NCBI GenBank assembly: GCA_003290165.1
Contig: QNQO01007593.1
Span: forward strand, 1-64,000
Reading direction: 5' to 3'
DNA: 64,000 nt
DNA from: Berberis thunbergii
Lineage: Eukaryota > Streptophyta > Magnoliopsida > Ranunculales > Berberidaceae
Shown: piece by piece, positions 36,117 through 48,349 of the stretch
Position numbering within the stretch: the stretch's first letter is position 1
Layout of the letters: each line of letters begins with the position of its first letter
Notes under the pieces: model-generated
Databases searched by the model: none
Seen by the model: the letters and a program-made list of their open reading frames with translations, nothing else
Told to the model about the DNA's origin: nothing
Program-made: the position numbers and the translations under genes

Positions 36117-38378
36117 GGAAGAATATATGTCGGGCTGACGACGTTAAACCAATCGCTCCTAGGATGCAGCCTAGCTTCAGTTGTGTCATTATGGTTAGTC
36201 TGGATTGATTTTCGAGTTCTTTCTAATTGCATTTCACTCATACTCGTTAGCTCCGTAACAATTTTGACTTACAACTGATACATGTAATTTTTTTTATTTT
36301 TTTTTTGTTCATTTGTGTTCTGTATTGTTTTTATCAATTTATCATGATGAGTCCACAGTTCTTATGTCTCTGAGCGCTCATTGGTGGACGATTACGTCGA
36401 CATTGGTAAAAACTTTTCCATGGTAGTATCACTCTAACTCTCATCTTTTCTTTTTCCTGCATTTGTCATGTTCATCATTTTATACATTGAGGACAATATT
36501 TGGTTTAGGTTTGGTGGTTAGGTTTAAGAGTTTTTTCTGCATTCTTCAAAAATTTTGAAATGAAATGTATGTAACAATTGACTATTGTAATCTACTCAAT
36601 CTCCATTGAATACATAGTCAATTATGATTGTGTGAAAAAATTTCGATTTGAAAATGAATTAAAAATCTAAGTTTCTTTCCAATGAAGAGGATGTGCTTTC
36701 AAGTATGCCTTTAAATTTGAGAAATTCATACTTTTACTTGTCACTTTTATATATCAATAGGAAAAATATGGTTTGATGTTATCTTTAAGTTAAATATATT
36801 TCATGATATTTTTCGACTCGACTACTCTTATACTATAAGCCGAGTTAGCATGATTTGAAGTTAATCAGTAAGATATTAACTAGAAAACCTTAGAATAATA
36901 GTGGAGACTTAACCCTTGTGAGTTTCAAGACATTCTATTTTTCTTGAGGGTTATTAAATAAACTCTGACTTTTCTTGAGTCTGCATTATCTCGTTGATAA
37001 TATCATTATTCTTGTTTCTTTTATTGATTGCTTTGAGAATGACGTTAAAAATTGAATTATTACAATAGAACTTCTTGATTTATTTAGTTGAGATGTCATA
37101 ATATCGACTAGAGCTTAAGAAGATATATAAGCATTTTTTCTTCTTCTTTAAACCGTTCTTTAGTCTTTTAGCCTACCTAATGATAAATATCCGTTTGCAG
37201 CCCTTTGAGCCTTTAAATAGACTTTTTCTTTGCTAACCCCATCTCCATTACCTACTCCAGTTAGGGAGTAATATCCCTTACTATTTTTATCGTTACCCAA
37301 TGTCTCTGAGAATGTGTAAGGTTGATATATATTTGGAAGGGAAAAATAAAAAGAGCTGAAATTAAATATTCCATGAATCCTCGAGACTGAAATGTTTCAT
37401 TGTGCAGAAGGGGAAAACATGTAAAAAAAAAGATAAATGAAAAAAATAAAAATTGATACTTCGAAGAAAAGGAAAAAAATATATATGAAGAAGAATTTCG
37501 AAGGAAGAAAAATTAATGGTGTACAAAATTGGTTTATTCTTCATAGCCCAACGTGCTTATTAAAGGGTGTATCCATTCTCAGAGAATTTTCTCGTATCCT
37601 TTTCCATTCTTGTTAGCCAAAATCTTAGCCTTATTACAACCTAATAAATACCTAATTGATCTTAAGTAAAAGTTTGGTTCATAGAAGTGGAGATTAAATA
37701 AACAAGAACTTTGGCGTGTGATTCAACATTCTCAAAGTAATTGATATTTTTGTCCATGAGATCATATTCATTTCATTCTTTGAAAAATCCATTTTTTCAT
37801 GATTATTATATGTGAGATGTTTGTGTTTCAATAATTTATTCTCTTTCTCACATATAAACTGAGTAATAACTAACCAATCTCAGAGTGATTCATTTCTGAG
37901 TGACAAGAGAGATTTGTAGTCGAAGCGTACAATTCAAAAGTTATCTAGTCGTATCTTTGCTGAGAAAAATAAAGTTATGTTGATAAGGCCATGCACACAC
38001 ACACTTCGAGTTGGGAATAATTGATGAAATTTATTTAACCTTTGGATACTATTAAACCATTGTTAAACTCGTTGATATATTTTTCTGACATTGTTAGTTG
38101 TTTTCTGAAGATTTTGGCAATTAGATGATTACTCTGAGGATAATAGATAGAGTGACTAAGTTACCATGTTTTGGAAATTTATGAGTCATAATGTTTGTGG
38201 GTAACATTTTTGAAAACCCTCACGAGACTATAACTCGTCCACTAGAGGTAATCTAGGGGTTTAAAAGCCTTGTTGCACGTTTAAGATAAGTGCAACCGAT
38301 GATTCCTGCGAAAGTAAGTTATAATTTTATTTCTATTGTTTTGCTCGAGGACTAGCAAAATATAGGTTTGGGGGTATT
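36117..38378 (+). other. LARD 3' interior without ORFs
   Basis: 2.3 kb of AT-rich sequence with no recognisable coding region where pol would lie in an autonomous relative. It ends with ttgctcgaggactagcaaaa and the purine tract just before the 3' LTR. Confidence 0.7.
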
Positions 38379-40234
38379 TGATATTCACATAATTATTACA
38401 TAATATATCCTTTAATTTATATATGTTAGTGTTTCGATTATTATATTTTATTCTTATTATTTTATTTTAATGTATTTTTAGGAATTTGAGCGTGAACGAT
38501 GAAATCGCATTAAGACAACAACTTAATGAATGTTCAATTGGTTGATTATAACGGTGGTACAAAGTAGATGGTCACATAACTAAACTTAACCCAAATAAAC
38601 CTAGGTCTACGTAATTTAACCTAAGCTCAAACCCAAAATGTTAACCTAAAAACCCAAGCCCAACACCTTTTGGAGAACCCAAGCCCAAGATAATAGGAGA
38701 ACCCTATTTAGCTCTCGCCATTTTGGAGAAATGCTCTCTTTTTTCTACGTGTGTTTTCCTCTTCTCTTTTCCAGCCACCATGCCAATCCACCCTACCGGC
38801 AATCCTCACTCGATACGAGAACCAGCAGTGCGATCATCCAGCCTTCACCACCTCTTCCTCGTCCTCCACGATCAGCCATCACCTAGCCTTCCTCCCTCAC
38901 CCGCTCTTCCTCGCTCGCTAGGGAGACGCCACACCCTGTTCCTCTATTCTTCCCTTATTTTCGTGTCTCTCTCTCTTCACCTCGCCACCGTTCAGCATCC
39001 ACACCGCCGAGCACCACCATCAGACACCCTCACCATCACCACCTCGTGCACAAAACAGAGGAGAAACAGGGAGCACGTCCCTGTTTTCCTCTCTCGCAGC
39101 CGACTAACAACTCACACCATCATCTATGTTCCTCTCTTCTCCGCGGTCTCTCCCTCCTCCACTTCTCTCTTTCTGCTCCTTCATCATAACCAGACCACGC
39201 AACCACTGCCATCAGCCACTGCGAAACAGAGCTCGCAAGAGCTCCTCCCCTGCTTTTCTCTCTCTTTCTGTTCCCCTTCTTGTTCTTTCCTCACCCCCTC
39301 TCTGTCTTTTTGCAGGTACCGGATCCGTTTGGAGCAAAGACGAAGGAACGCGACTCACTGGAAACGAAAGCGCAGAAGATGCACGATTTTTCCGGCAGGA
39401 ACCAACTGTTTTTCAAACAGTGATTATTTGCACCCCAGTGTTTACTTTGAGCCACCACAGTTCATCAGCAGCATTTTCTCGGGATTCGTGTTCGTGCAGA
39501 GATGAATTCCACCTCCATTGATGCTGTGACCACCACCACCATGATATTCTAGTCCCCGCGCCAAGGCGAAGATGAAACCACAGGGTTTCCTAGAGTTTGT
39601 TGTATTTAAATTTTTGTTTTTTTTATGCTCGAACGTTAAACACATTTGATTTCTTAGTCTCAATAATTTGCTTTCACCGATTGTATCCAGATTAATTATC
39701 TAGACTAGTCGGTAGTTAGAAATACTCTTTGTTGATATTCAAAGCTTGCTGTAATCAATTAATCTGAATCTATGACAAGAAGACATGCAATGCTAGGGTT
39801 TAGAATTAGTTAAAATAAATCTGTGATTGTGTGTGCCGTAAGAAGACACGTAATGCTACGGATTTATACCTTTGCTGAAATCAATTGCGAACTTAAATTA
39901 ATCTTTAGGTTAATCATGTTAATTCTTGAAAACAATAATTTGGATTACACAAATTTCAAAGAACCTGTGGTGGATTCGATGTCTCGGTCCCCTCTCTTAT
40001 CATCCTATCAGTTTAATTTTAGTTGTCAATTTAGTCTCTTAATTTTTGTACTTTACATCTGATGTAACCTCCAACTCTAAATTAGTTCAAATAAGTCTTA
40101 GAATTTGATTGTTTGTCAATCCTCGTGGGATCGACCCGTATTTGCCATTGTCTACTAGTTAGACAGTCCTGCACTCGCGGTATTACAAGTAGGGTTTATT
40201 AACTTATTAATTTAGGTTAATAAAATCTCCAACA
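38379..40234 (+). repeat. 3' LTR of the LARD
   Basis: The LTR is 1856 bases, homologous to 31968-33793, and followed by the acaat target duplication. It contains the same pyrimidine-rich block (38720-39420), with an ORF that is not conserved codon for codon. Confidence 0.9.
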
Positions 40235-40239
40235 ACAAT

Positions 40240-41217
40240 GAAAGTTGTTATGAGTGAAACATTGTGCCATTTCATGAGCACAAAGCAACCCATGACTGGT
40301 TCTCACACATCAATACTTGACTGCGTTGGTGCCCAGAAATTCAGCTTTAGACCTACAAATTTTTTATAGCATCAACTCAAGAGCCTTATGCGACACGAAC
40401 CCATGAAGTTTTCCAAACAAGGGAAGAATATGCTCTTTCTTGATCTTCGCCAGACTTTTTCTGAAGGACGCTTCCAAATAAGGGAAGAATATGGACTTGG
40501 ATCAAGTCTCATAAATTATAAAATGTGATTTGAGAATTCTCCAACATTTTCTTTAACATGTAGTGTGCGTTTTCAACGCGACTAGTTGTCAGTTGGCCAA
40601 AATGCATGAAAGTGTTGGTCCATGCATTTACAAAAAACTTCTTATGCGGATACCAAACATTTAGCAGATAGTCCAAATATATAGGATGTGATGCCCATCT
40701 TCCCTTGAACTCAACAATGTCTTTGTTCAGTTCTTGCTCTGTAGTTGATTTATACAAATCCAATAAAGATTCAATAAACTCGTTCCATCTCTCATTATCC
40801 TCAAAATATTTTTTGCAATTCTTTTCCACATTTGTATTTATGTACCACTTGCACAAAAATCTCCTTACTTCTGAATGGCTTTGATCCAAACTTTCTGTCA
40901 GTCACAAACACCTTTGGCAAATTGTCTAGCTCAAACACTCCCAATAATTTTTCCAATGACCAAGTGTACAATTGTTCATTTTCAGATGACATAAAACAAC
41001 AACCAACATTGAAAGTCTTGTTGGTCGATGTGACAACCATAACCTTAAATACCGGCATCCTATAGTGATTGGTTTTGTAGGTGCAATCCATAAGCATCAC
41101 TGTTGCAAAACATTTTGCAAGCAAAATTTACTCAGGATGCGACCAAAAAATATTGGTGACTCTATTATGATCATTGACCGTATGCCATTCAATATAATTT
41201 TTCTCGCTTAACAAGTA
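40240..41217 (-). pseudogene. MULE transposase, middle piece (DDE domain and SWIM motif)
   Basis: Reading from 41217 downward: NYIEWHTVNDHNRVTNIFWSHPE, a stop, then the MULE catalytic domain with LMDCTYKTNHYRMPVFKVMV (first Asp) and LPKVFVTDR (second Asp). A frameshift near 40830-40880 follows. Then come KGRWASHPIYLDYLLNVWYP, NAWTNTFMHFGQLTTSRVE and, near 40320-40290, the SWIM-like CVRTSHGLLCAHEMA with a stop where the preceding Cys is expected. FAR1/FHY3-like MULEs share this order. The piece is bounded by two LTR elements, which split one ancestral gene. Confidence 0.85.
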
Positions 41218-41864
41218 TGATGATACAACAAAATAAAATGTCATCATCGCCCTACACATGGTAGAAATCGTCCATCACGAGGATCATGTATCCCAAAATT
41301 GGGCCAGTCCGTAAAGCTCAAAGAGAGTGAGACCAATCATAAAAGCCCAAACCAGGCTCGTTAGAAGAAGTCATAACTAAGGCCCAAATTTAGGTCCAAG
41401 CGAGCTCTCTCTTAAAGAAGAGAAACGTTGCATAAGAAAAGAGTCATCAAGGGAGTTATACCTCCACAGACGCGTCTTCATAAAGGAGGAGACTGTTACT
41501 AAGAACATTTCCTTCCGTTGCGCCTCACAAGCTTAAGTTATGCAGATAATTAACCACGACCATTATATAAGGTAAAGGGAACAATCGAGAAAGGTATGCA
41601 ACTTTAACTGAGTTTTTTTTTTCCAGATTTACTTTTTTCTCCAACATAGTTGCTGACGTAAGCATTGGAGTGCATTCGGTCACTAAAAATGTAGTCTTTG
41701 GCAATCTAACATCTATTTTGCAGGTCAAACTTACAAGTGGACGAGATCTGGACGCATTCGTTTGACACTGTCCGTGGGGAATGACATGTTTCCTTTTTGA
41801 AAAAAAGATCCACAATAACATAACTCGCTGAAATCTTATCAACATCAAAAGGCTATCATAATAG

Positions 41865-43120
41865 ATGGAACACTCTACAAACCCTCAACCCAACAACAAT
41901 CACACTAACCCTCTTACTAGCAATGCTACATTGCCAGCAACTCACGATAGAGATCCAGTAATAACCACCAGGCCAATTGCGCTCGACGTTCAAAATCCAT
42001 AGCATGCAATAGCTCAGACAAACCAGACATCCGACAACGTCGCTACGGACACTCGGGTAGATTTGCTCATGACCCAGATGAACCACATGATGAAGATGAT
42101 GGAAAAACTCACTCAAGAACACACTCAGTCAACCGACCCTATCTACTGACTAAGCCCAAGAAAACAATGAGGTTCCTGCAAAACCTCAACAGGGAAATCT
42201 TGAAAGCAATGAAACTCCCCAAGATAAGACTCCACAAAGTGACGAAATACCTGCTGAAATCTCATTCAAGATCGGAGTCACAGATCCTAATGTATTGTAC
42301 GAGTTACCCAAACCACCATTTTCTAACGCCCTCATGATAACTCCAATGCCAAATAAGTTCACCTTACTAATGTTCGAGGCATATGATGGCACCACCGACC
42401 CAACAGACCATTTGCAACATTTCCACAACATGATGACGGTAAAGGAGTGTACACAATCCATCTTATGCAAAATGTTTCCAACAAGTCTTACACCTAAAAC
42501 AATGAGTCGGTTCAACAGCTTACCACCAAGGTCGATGGACTCCTTCAAGGCGCTAGCCATCGCCTTTATCACGAGGTTCATCGGTAAGGGAATACGTCAC
42601 TCATTTCACTAACGAGCTAACAATGATAGACAGATGCATTGATGACACGACCACCGCTACTTTCACCGCTGGATTGAAAAGAATGACACGTTTTTTATGC
42701 TCTCAACCTGGAACCCCTAAAAACATGGCGATTATGTTGAAGACCGCCAAAAAACACATTTCCCTTTATGAGTTTACAGCTGCCAAGAAGAAAAATGACC
42801 ACGAAAATGAAAGCCACTCGAATAACCAGGAAATGAAGAAGGAATGAAGAAGATAACATTCAATCGAAGAGGCATCAGACTGATGGGAAGCCTGAATCCA
42901 ACCAGCAAGAGTTTGAAAAGCTGCAGTTGACAAGGCCAAGACATGAACAGGTAACAAGCGTGATGAAAAATACATACAAACCGTACACAACCTTGAAAAC
43001 AAGCCGAGCCAATATACTGAAACACATGGCAAAATGGGAGGACGTTAACTGGACACTCAGAATGAGAAGAGACCTAGAAGAAAGAAGAGATAAGAGTAAG
43101 TTGGATGATCAAGTCAAATG
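41865..43120 (+). pseudogene. Ty3/gypsy gag protein, frameshifted
   Basis: It begins MEHSTNPQPNNNHTNPLTSN at 41865, with a stop at 42000. The gag core reads FEAYDGTTDPTDHLQHFHNM (near 42375-42435), then LPPRSMDSFKALAIAFITRFI. A frame change near 42590 is followed by NELTMIDRCIDDTTTATFTAGLKR and a lysine-rich part. This is the retrotransposon gag family (PF03732 type) of Tat-like elements. No zinc knuckle is evident. Confidence 0.85.
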
Positions 43121-43850
43121 ACACATAAAAACTTTGGGTCGACCAATACGTCAAACCAACGAAGTAAAAGTTGGACGAACGGGTCAACTTACTCATAAAA
43201 AAACTTCGAATCGACTAACATGTCGTACCAACGAAGTAAAAGTCAGACGAAATAGTCAACTTACTTGTAAAAAACTTCCGGTCAACTAATATGTCGAACC
43301 AACGTAGTATAAGTTTGATGAAACAGTCAACTTACTCGTTAGAAACTTTGAGTCGACTAATACATCAAACGACCAAAGTAAAAGTTGACGAATGAGCCAA
43401 CTAACTAATTAAAACTTTGGGTCGACTAATATGTCGAACCAACGAAGTATTGGTTGGACGAAATAGTCAACTTACTCATAAAAATTTCGGGTCGACCAAT
43501 ACATCAAACCAATGAAGTAAAAGTTGGACGAACGAGTCAACTTACTCGTAAAAAACTTCGGGTCGACTAACATGTCGAACCAACAAAGTAAAAGTCGGAC
43601 GAAATAGTCAACTTACTCGTAAAAAACTTCGAGTCGACTAATATGTCAAACCAACAAAGTATAAGTCGGACGAAATAGTCAACTTACTGATAAGAATTTT
43701 GGGTCGACTAATACGTTGAACCAACGAAGTAAAAGTTGACGAACGAGCCAACTTATTCATAAAAATTTTGGGGCGACTAATACATCGAACCAACGAAGTA
43801 AAAGTAAAGATAGAAAAGTCAACTTGCTCAAATAAGCTCCTAGTCAATTA
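43113..43850. repeat. Minisatellite, about 71-bp unit, about 10 copies
   Basis: The unit, built on gtcaacttactcgtaaaaaa / cttcgggtcgactaatatgt / cgaaccaacgaagtaaaagt / cggacgaaata, recurs with period 69-72. Copies start near 43183, 43255, 43326, 43395 and 43465 and continue to 43820. Copies differ by scattered substitutions. It lies downstream of gag inside the LTR element. Internal tandem repeats of this kind occur in Tat/Ogre-type elements. Confidence 0.9.
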
Positions 43851-44227
43851 GTATGTCAGAAAGAACGAATAAAGTCAGCCTATTTTGGGTAGTCGTAAAG
43901 GAATTTAGATCAAGAGATTTGGACATGATTCAAAATGTAGCAGTAAAGGCCCCCTGGCCGATCAAAAAGTCAAACTGGAGATATGCAGTACAACTTACTT
44001 CAACAATTATGACGGGCCTAAAAGTAAAAAGATATGAGTCAATTCATGTGCTACGACACATGCAATGAGTCAACAACCCAAGACAAATTACAATTACGAT
44101 GGAAAAATAGGTAAACAAGAATACCAAAAAGGGAAAGTTCTTTTCATTGATAAAACTATTCTATTACATCTGGGGAAGAAGGTAAAGAAGTGAGAGATAA
44201 AACGGAGGCAATCGCAACATTTCCATC

Positions 44228-46490
44228 TTACAGACAAAGTGCCTCCACATCATTAGCAGGAGGGGATGAAGCTATCTCTTTGGAAAGAGAAGGAAGAGAT
44301 GATTCAATCACTGAATCATTCGGAATACCTTTTTCACCATCTCCATCTTCAAAAAATTGATCTACCAAGTGATGGTACTCGGATAAGTCAAGGCCAAGCC
44401 TCTCAATATAGTTAAAAAGCTCAATCCGTCCATCAACGACTCACTTCCCATCTGGCACCTCTACATTGCAAAGCCTGTCCTTGGCGGTAATAAGTTTGTT
44501 CTTAGCCGCAATAAGTTGTCCATCCACGGTGGTAAGCATCGCGAAAGTATCTGCCTTAACCTTGACGAGTGCAACTGTTAACTGCTCCACTCGTTTCTCA
44601 GCAACATCGTGATTAACAGATACTTGACCACGACACGTGCAACCTCATCATGAGTTTCCTTCTCGGCAGACAACTCCCCCTCCACATAGTGCAAACACAC
44701 ACAGGCCCCATCCAAATCAATCCTCAAAGATTTGAGCTCAACTTCAGACTTATCCCGTGCAGCTTCCACCTCAATCAACGAGGCCCGATTAGCCCCGAAT
44801 GCTTTCTCCCGTTCTGCACATCGTGATTTCAATGTGTCATATTGACAAAGGATCTGAGAAAATACCGGCAATGACGTCACCAACTTCCTCTCCAGAGAAG
44901 CCACCTGGTTACAACCGGCTCGGTAATCCGAACCCATCACCCCCACCCCGCATAAGTAAGATGATTCATCACGTCCATTATCTGCTTAAGACCATAGTCA
45001 AAATGAGTGTCCGGATCCAACATAGGCATCGAAGGCCTCTCCACCAGCCGCATGTGCCATTCGTTGATCAACAAGCGTGCGCCATCTTGCACGTCAAGCT
45101 GGGTAAACAAACAAAACTTCCCATCTGACTTGATGTGAATCTCTTCAGGGATGGGTTCCTTCCAACTAATCCACGGATGAAGTAGGGATCCGGAAGCATG
45201 GAGGAGCCACCTCCAATGACCGAAAGAGAAGAAGGAACAACAGTAATGACAAAAAAACCATCCTTTCCCTTTTGCTGCGTAGTAGTCGCAACGGAAGCAT
45301 AACAAGTAGCAGTACCAACAGGGGTAGAAGAATCCAAGCGAGCGGGAGAAGAATGTAAAAACTCAGCTGAGAAAGCGCCTCAAAATCTCGACTGTCATCA
45401 TCAATCTCCTTAGACTGATCAATCGCTAGTTGAAGCATCTTATCATCGATAGCTTGAGGATCATCATTAGAACATTCAGCAGCATTAGTTCCGCCATATG
45501 TAGAGAGGAACCTCTTTTCATTATCATCCAACGGGCGAGTAGTCTCCTTCTCACTCCTCTCCAACACCAACTTCATCTCCTTGACTTCTCGAGGGATAAA
45601 CGATCCTCTTTCACAATCTCCTTATCAACATAACTAGGACGAGGAACATTGCGACGATTAGAGTCAGGAAGTCATTTTCTCTTCGGAACACGGTCATGAC
45701 TTATAAACAACTGCTTCAATGGACTAGTAGGCGTCGTGATTTTTCTCTTTCTGGAAGTTGGGCCAGCAACACCAACGCTAATAGGAGCATAGAGATCCGT
45801 AACATCCAAGCTCACTTTTCCATCAATGCCAGCATTAGCAATACCAACGGAAGCAGCACGAGCAACAATCTCCTCAGTTTGCCTTTCTATCAACAAAGCT
45901 TGCTCAGCCTCGTTCATGTTGCACAAGCCACTGCGCTTCACCATGACATCGGAAAGGAATGCCTCCAAAGGAACCACGGGAAGCTTCAAGAAACGCTCAT
46001 TGACCATCTGTTATTCCACAATCAATTGCAGATCCATCTGATTGTTAGGAATTCGGAAAGACCTCACTATATGGCGACCTCGCAAGTCAAAGTAGCCAGA
46101 GCAGATAAAAACATTAAACCAATCTCGCAACCAACCCTTGATATAATCGTTAAGATTACCAAAACACGCCGGAGAATAAAGAAAACAAATGTTCTTGGTC
46201 ACCAACACACCAACCAATGAGTGTAGTGTCCTAACAGTCAAGAGAATACCAAAAATAATGGTTCTCGTATAAGTGGAAACCATAACCCTCCAACCATTAG
46301 GGCCCATCTAAGCAGGAGGGATACTCAGAAAGTCTAAATACACCCAAAATAATTCTGGAATTGGAAATCGAAGGCCGGATTGAAACATGCACGGGAAGAA
46401 TGCAATATACCCATTCCTTGGACGACAAGGACTATCGTCTACCGAGGCAAAATAATCTCAAGGTTGGAGGGCAAATATTAGTCGGAGCGA
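44228..46490 (-). pseudogene. Antisense ORF of the Tat-like element ('putative gypsy type transposon' family)
   Basis: Reading from about 46490 downward: a GLRFPIPELFWVYLDFLSIP segment, a stop, MGPNGWRVMVS and, later, YIKGWLRDWFNVFICSG. This resembles the plant family described as putative gypsy type transposon (PF04195). A nuclear-signal-like TSRKRKITTP follows near 45745. Then comes a charged coiled coil (44946 to about 44480) and a C-terminal end IASSPANDVEALCL at 44230. Frame breaks occur near 46460, 46310, 46010, 45660, 45170, 44940 and 44610. In Tat relatives an extra antisense ORF lies between pol and the 3' LTR; here it has outlived pol. Confidence 0.7.
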
Positions 46491-47439
46491 ACATTGTCTA
46501 GCGTTGCCTGAAAAACCTTCTTGGGCCAGAAGTAAGCTTCGCAAGCAACAAGCTGCTTATCATCCAGTAGCAAGCATCACGGAGGAACAAGAAAAAACGA
46601 ATAAGAAAAACAAGAAAAACGAAGAAGGAAAAAAACCATAATTTCAAAAATGGTGTAAAGAGGGAAACAAACCCGTCACATCCCCGTTTATAGAGCTAAA
46701 AAGCGAAGGGATTGCTCATGGGAGGATGTGCGGGATATGATGGCTACGCGAAATCCCAAAAATGTGAGCGAAAACGAACATATGAGCAAGAGATCAAAAC
46801 ACCAACTAAGCAAAAGTTTCTAACAACATTAAATGCTAGGCAATAATGGAATCGAAAGTCCAACCGTCACAAAGTTAGTGGCCACGTCAGTGTACACACT
46901 AACTAAGGGGGAGTAGTTGATGATTCATCAAAATAGACCGACATCACCGCCCTACACGTGGTATAAATCGTCCATCACGATAATCAGGTATCCCAAAATC
47001 GGGCCAGCCCATAATGCCCAACGAGGGCAAGACCAATCATAAAAGGCCAAACCGAGCCCGTTAGAAGAAGTCATAACTAATGCCCAAATCCAGGTCCAAG
47101 CGATTTCTTTCCTAAAAAAGAAAAAAGTCGTGGAAGGAGTTACACCTTCATAGACGCGTCTCATAATGGAGGAGACTGTTACGAATAACGTCTCATTCCA
47201 TTGCGCCTCACATGCTTAAGTCATGCAGAGAATTAATCACAATTATTATATAAAGTAAAGGGAACAATCGACAAATGTATGCAACTTTAACTGAGTTTTA
47301 ATTTGTTCAGATTTACTTTTTTCTCCAACAGAGTTATTGACTTAAGCATCGGAGTGCCTTCCGCCACAAAAAAGGTGGTCATTGGCAGTCTACATTTATT
47401 CTGCAGACCAAACTTATAGGAGGACGAGATTCGGACGCA

Positions 47440-47844
47440 TCAAAGTGCATTGTGGCTTGCAAAGTTGTCATGCATTTCAGTTGGAGTGTCTTTAGCTGAT
47501 GAATGACATTTTGAGCAGTCTTCAAATATGACACATTGTGAAACATCTCCTTCAAACCGGACAATATGTAGTGAGGGGCTACATAAGATGTTGACATGTT
47601 ATGCAAATATGTGATCTATGCTTTGTTGAGTCTGCCAGCAAAGGAATGAACAATAAGATATTTTGATCGTGGATGATTGTGGGTTTCACAATTCACTTGC
47701 AGCTTCCAACAATCGTTACCTTGTGGCACATCTTTCAACTGAAATGAACACTTACACTTTTTTGTACTGGTCAATCCCTCCAATTTTTGCCTTTGAATTT
47801 TCTTGAGTTTCCTTCCACTATCACATCCCAAGTGGATCATTCAT
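47440..47844 (-). pseudogene. MULE transposase, N-terminal piece (FAR1-type zinc finger)
   Basis: From 47840 downward: MIHLGCDSGRKLKKIQRQKL, KCSFQLKDV, LQVNCETHNH and HSFAGRL, which is the C-x-n-C...H-x-H WRKY/GCM1-like DNA-binding region of FAR1-type MULE transposases. A linker follows with STSYVAPHYILSGLKE and SYLKTAQNVIHQL. The sequence runs into the 3' LTR of the Tat-like element at 47439 and resumes at 41217. The upstream end is abrupt, where copia-like leader sequence begins. Confidence 0.8.
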
Positions 47845-48345
47845 TTACGTCTGCTATCAGCAGGTTCCAATTTATTTATAATAAAAATATGCTATCATCC
47901 CTACCAACACCTTGGCACCAAACTATCAAGGACGACTTCGATGGAAATGCCTACAACCTCCGCGAGGAAAATACTGAAAATTCTCGCAGCAATTGTGTTG
48001 GACGAGACTTGAACCCACGACCTCCAAGGACCAATGCTTTGATACCATGAAAAGAAAATAATTGTAGGATTGTATTATTGTTGTTTGATTCCTTAAATGA
48101 ATACAAGCTTATATAATCCAACTTTACCTAACTTCGTGGAAACTGGAAACTTAAAACTTTCTATACAAAATAGAGTTTTATTCTAACTTTCTTATTCTAA
48201 CTTTTCTATTCCGACTTTACTTCTTTAACTATATAACTTTCATATTCTTGTACTTTCCTAGTATTGTACTTTTTTTCTTGTAGAGGTGAATCAATCTTAG
48301 ACTTGGGCTTGGCTATGTTGAATGCAAGCCCCACATATTCTAACA
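47845..48345 (-). mobile_element. Fragment of a copia-type element: LTR plus primer site and leader
   Basis: On the minus strand an LTR-like unit runs from 48345 (tgttagaatatgtgggg) to 48048 (...ttttca), 298 bases with TG/CA ends. TGGTATCAAAGC follows at 48047-48036, a one-mismatch initiator tRNA-Met primer site, with a leader to about 47845. No second LTR or coding part is in view, so it is a 5' remnant, possibly joined to the MULE by deletion. Confidence 0.65.
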
Positions 48346-48349
48346 ATAA

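Larger units (their letters stand above)
31968..40234 (+). mobile_element. LARD: Athila-like LTR retrotransposon lacking pol
   Basis: LTRs lie at 31968-33793 and 38379-40234 (about 1.84 kb, tgatattc...tcca(t/a)ca). The target duplication acaat is exact (31963-31967 and 40235-40239). A primer site close to the tRNA-Asp complement (TGGCGTCGTTGCCAGGG, 33800-33816) follows the 5' LTR. A PPT (aggtttgggggtat) precedes the 3' LTR. The 4.6-kb interior has one gag-like ORF and no protease, RT or integrase. The element is inserted into the MULE transposase gene between its SWIM motif and its C-terminal part. Confidence 0.9.
41218..47439 (+). mobile_element. Tat-like non-autonomous LTR retrotransposon (gag plus antisense ORF)
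   Basis: Diverged LTRs lie at 41218-41756 and 46918-47439 (tgatgat...ggacgca). After the 5' LTR, a degraded primer site (gacactgtccgtgggga) resembles the GGCGCCGTCTGTGGG type of Tat elements. The purine tract aaggggga lies just before the 3' LTR. Inside are a gag gene, a 71-bp minisatellite and a minus-strand ORF; no protease, RT or integrase is visible. It interrupts the MULE transposase gene. No matching target duplication was found, so one edge may be mutated. The LTR divergence makes it older than the gypsy and copia elements here. Confidence 0.85.

Noticed and set aside
38723..39505. 260-codon protein gene
   Set aside because: Same pyrimidine-rich block in the 3' LTR. No domain, and the frame is not conserved.
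43113..43850. CRISPR-like periodic array
   Set aside because: Units are contiguous with no unique spacers and lie inside a plant LTR element. It is a minisatellite.
41213..47444. Target-site duplication of the Tat-like element
   Set aside because: Flanking five-mers (aagta and tcaaa) do not match. The ends may have mutated, so none is claimed.
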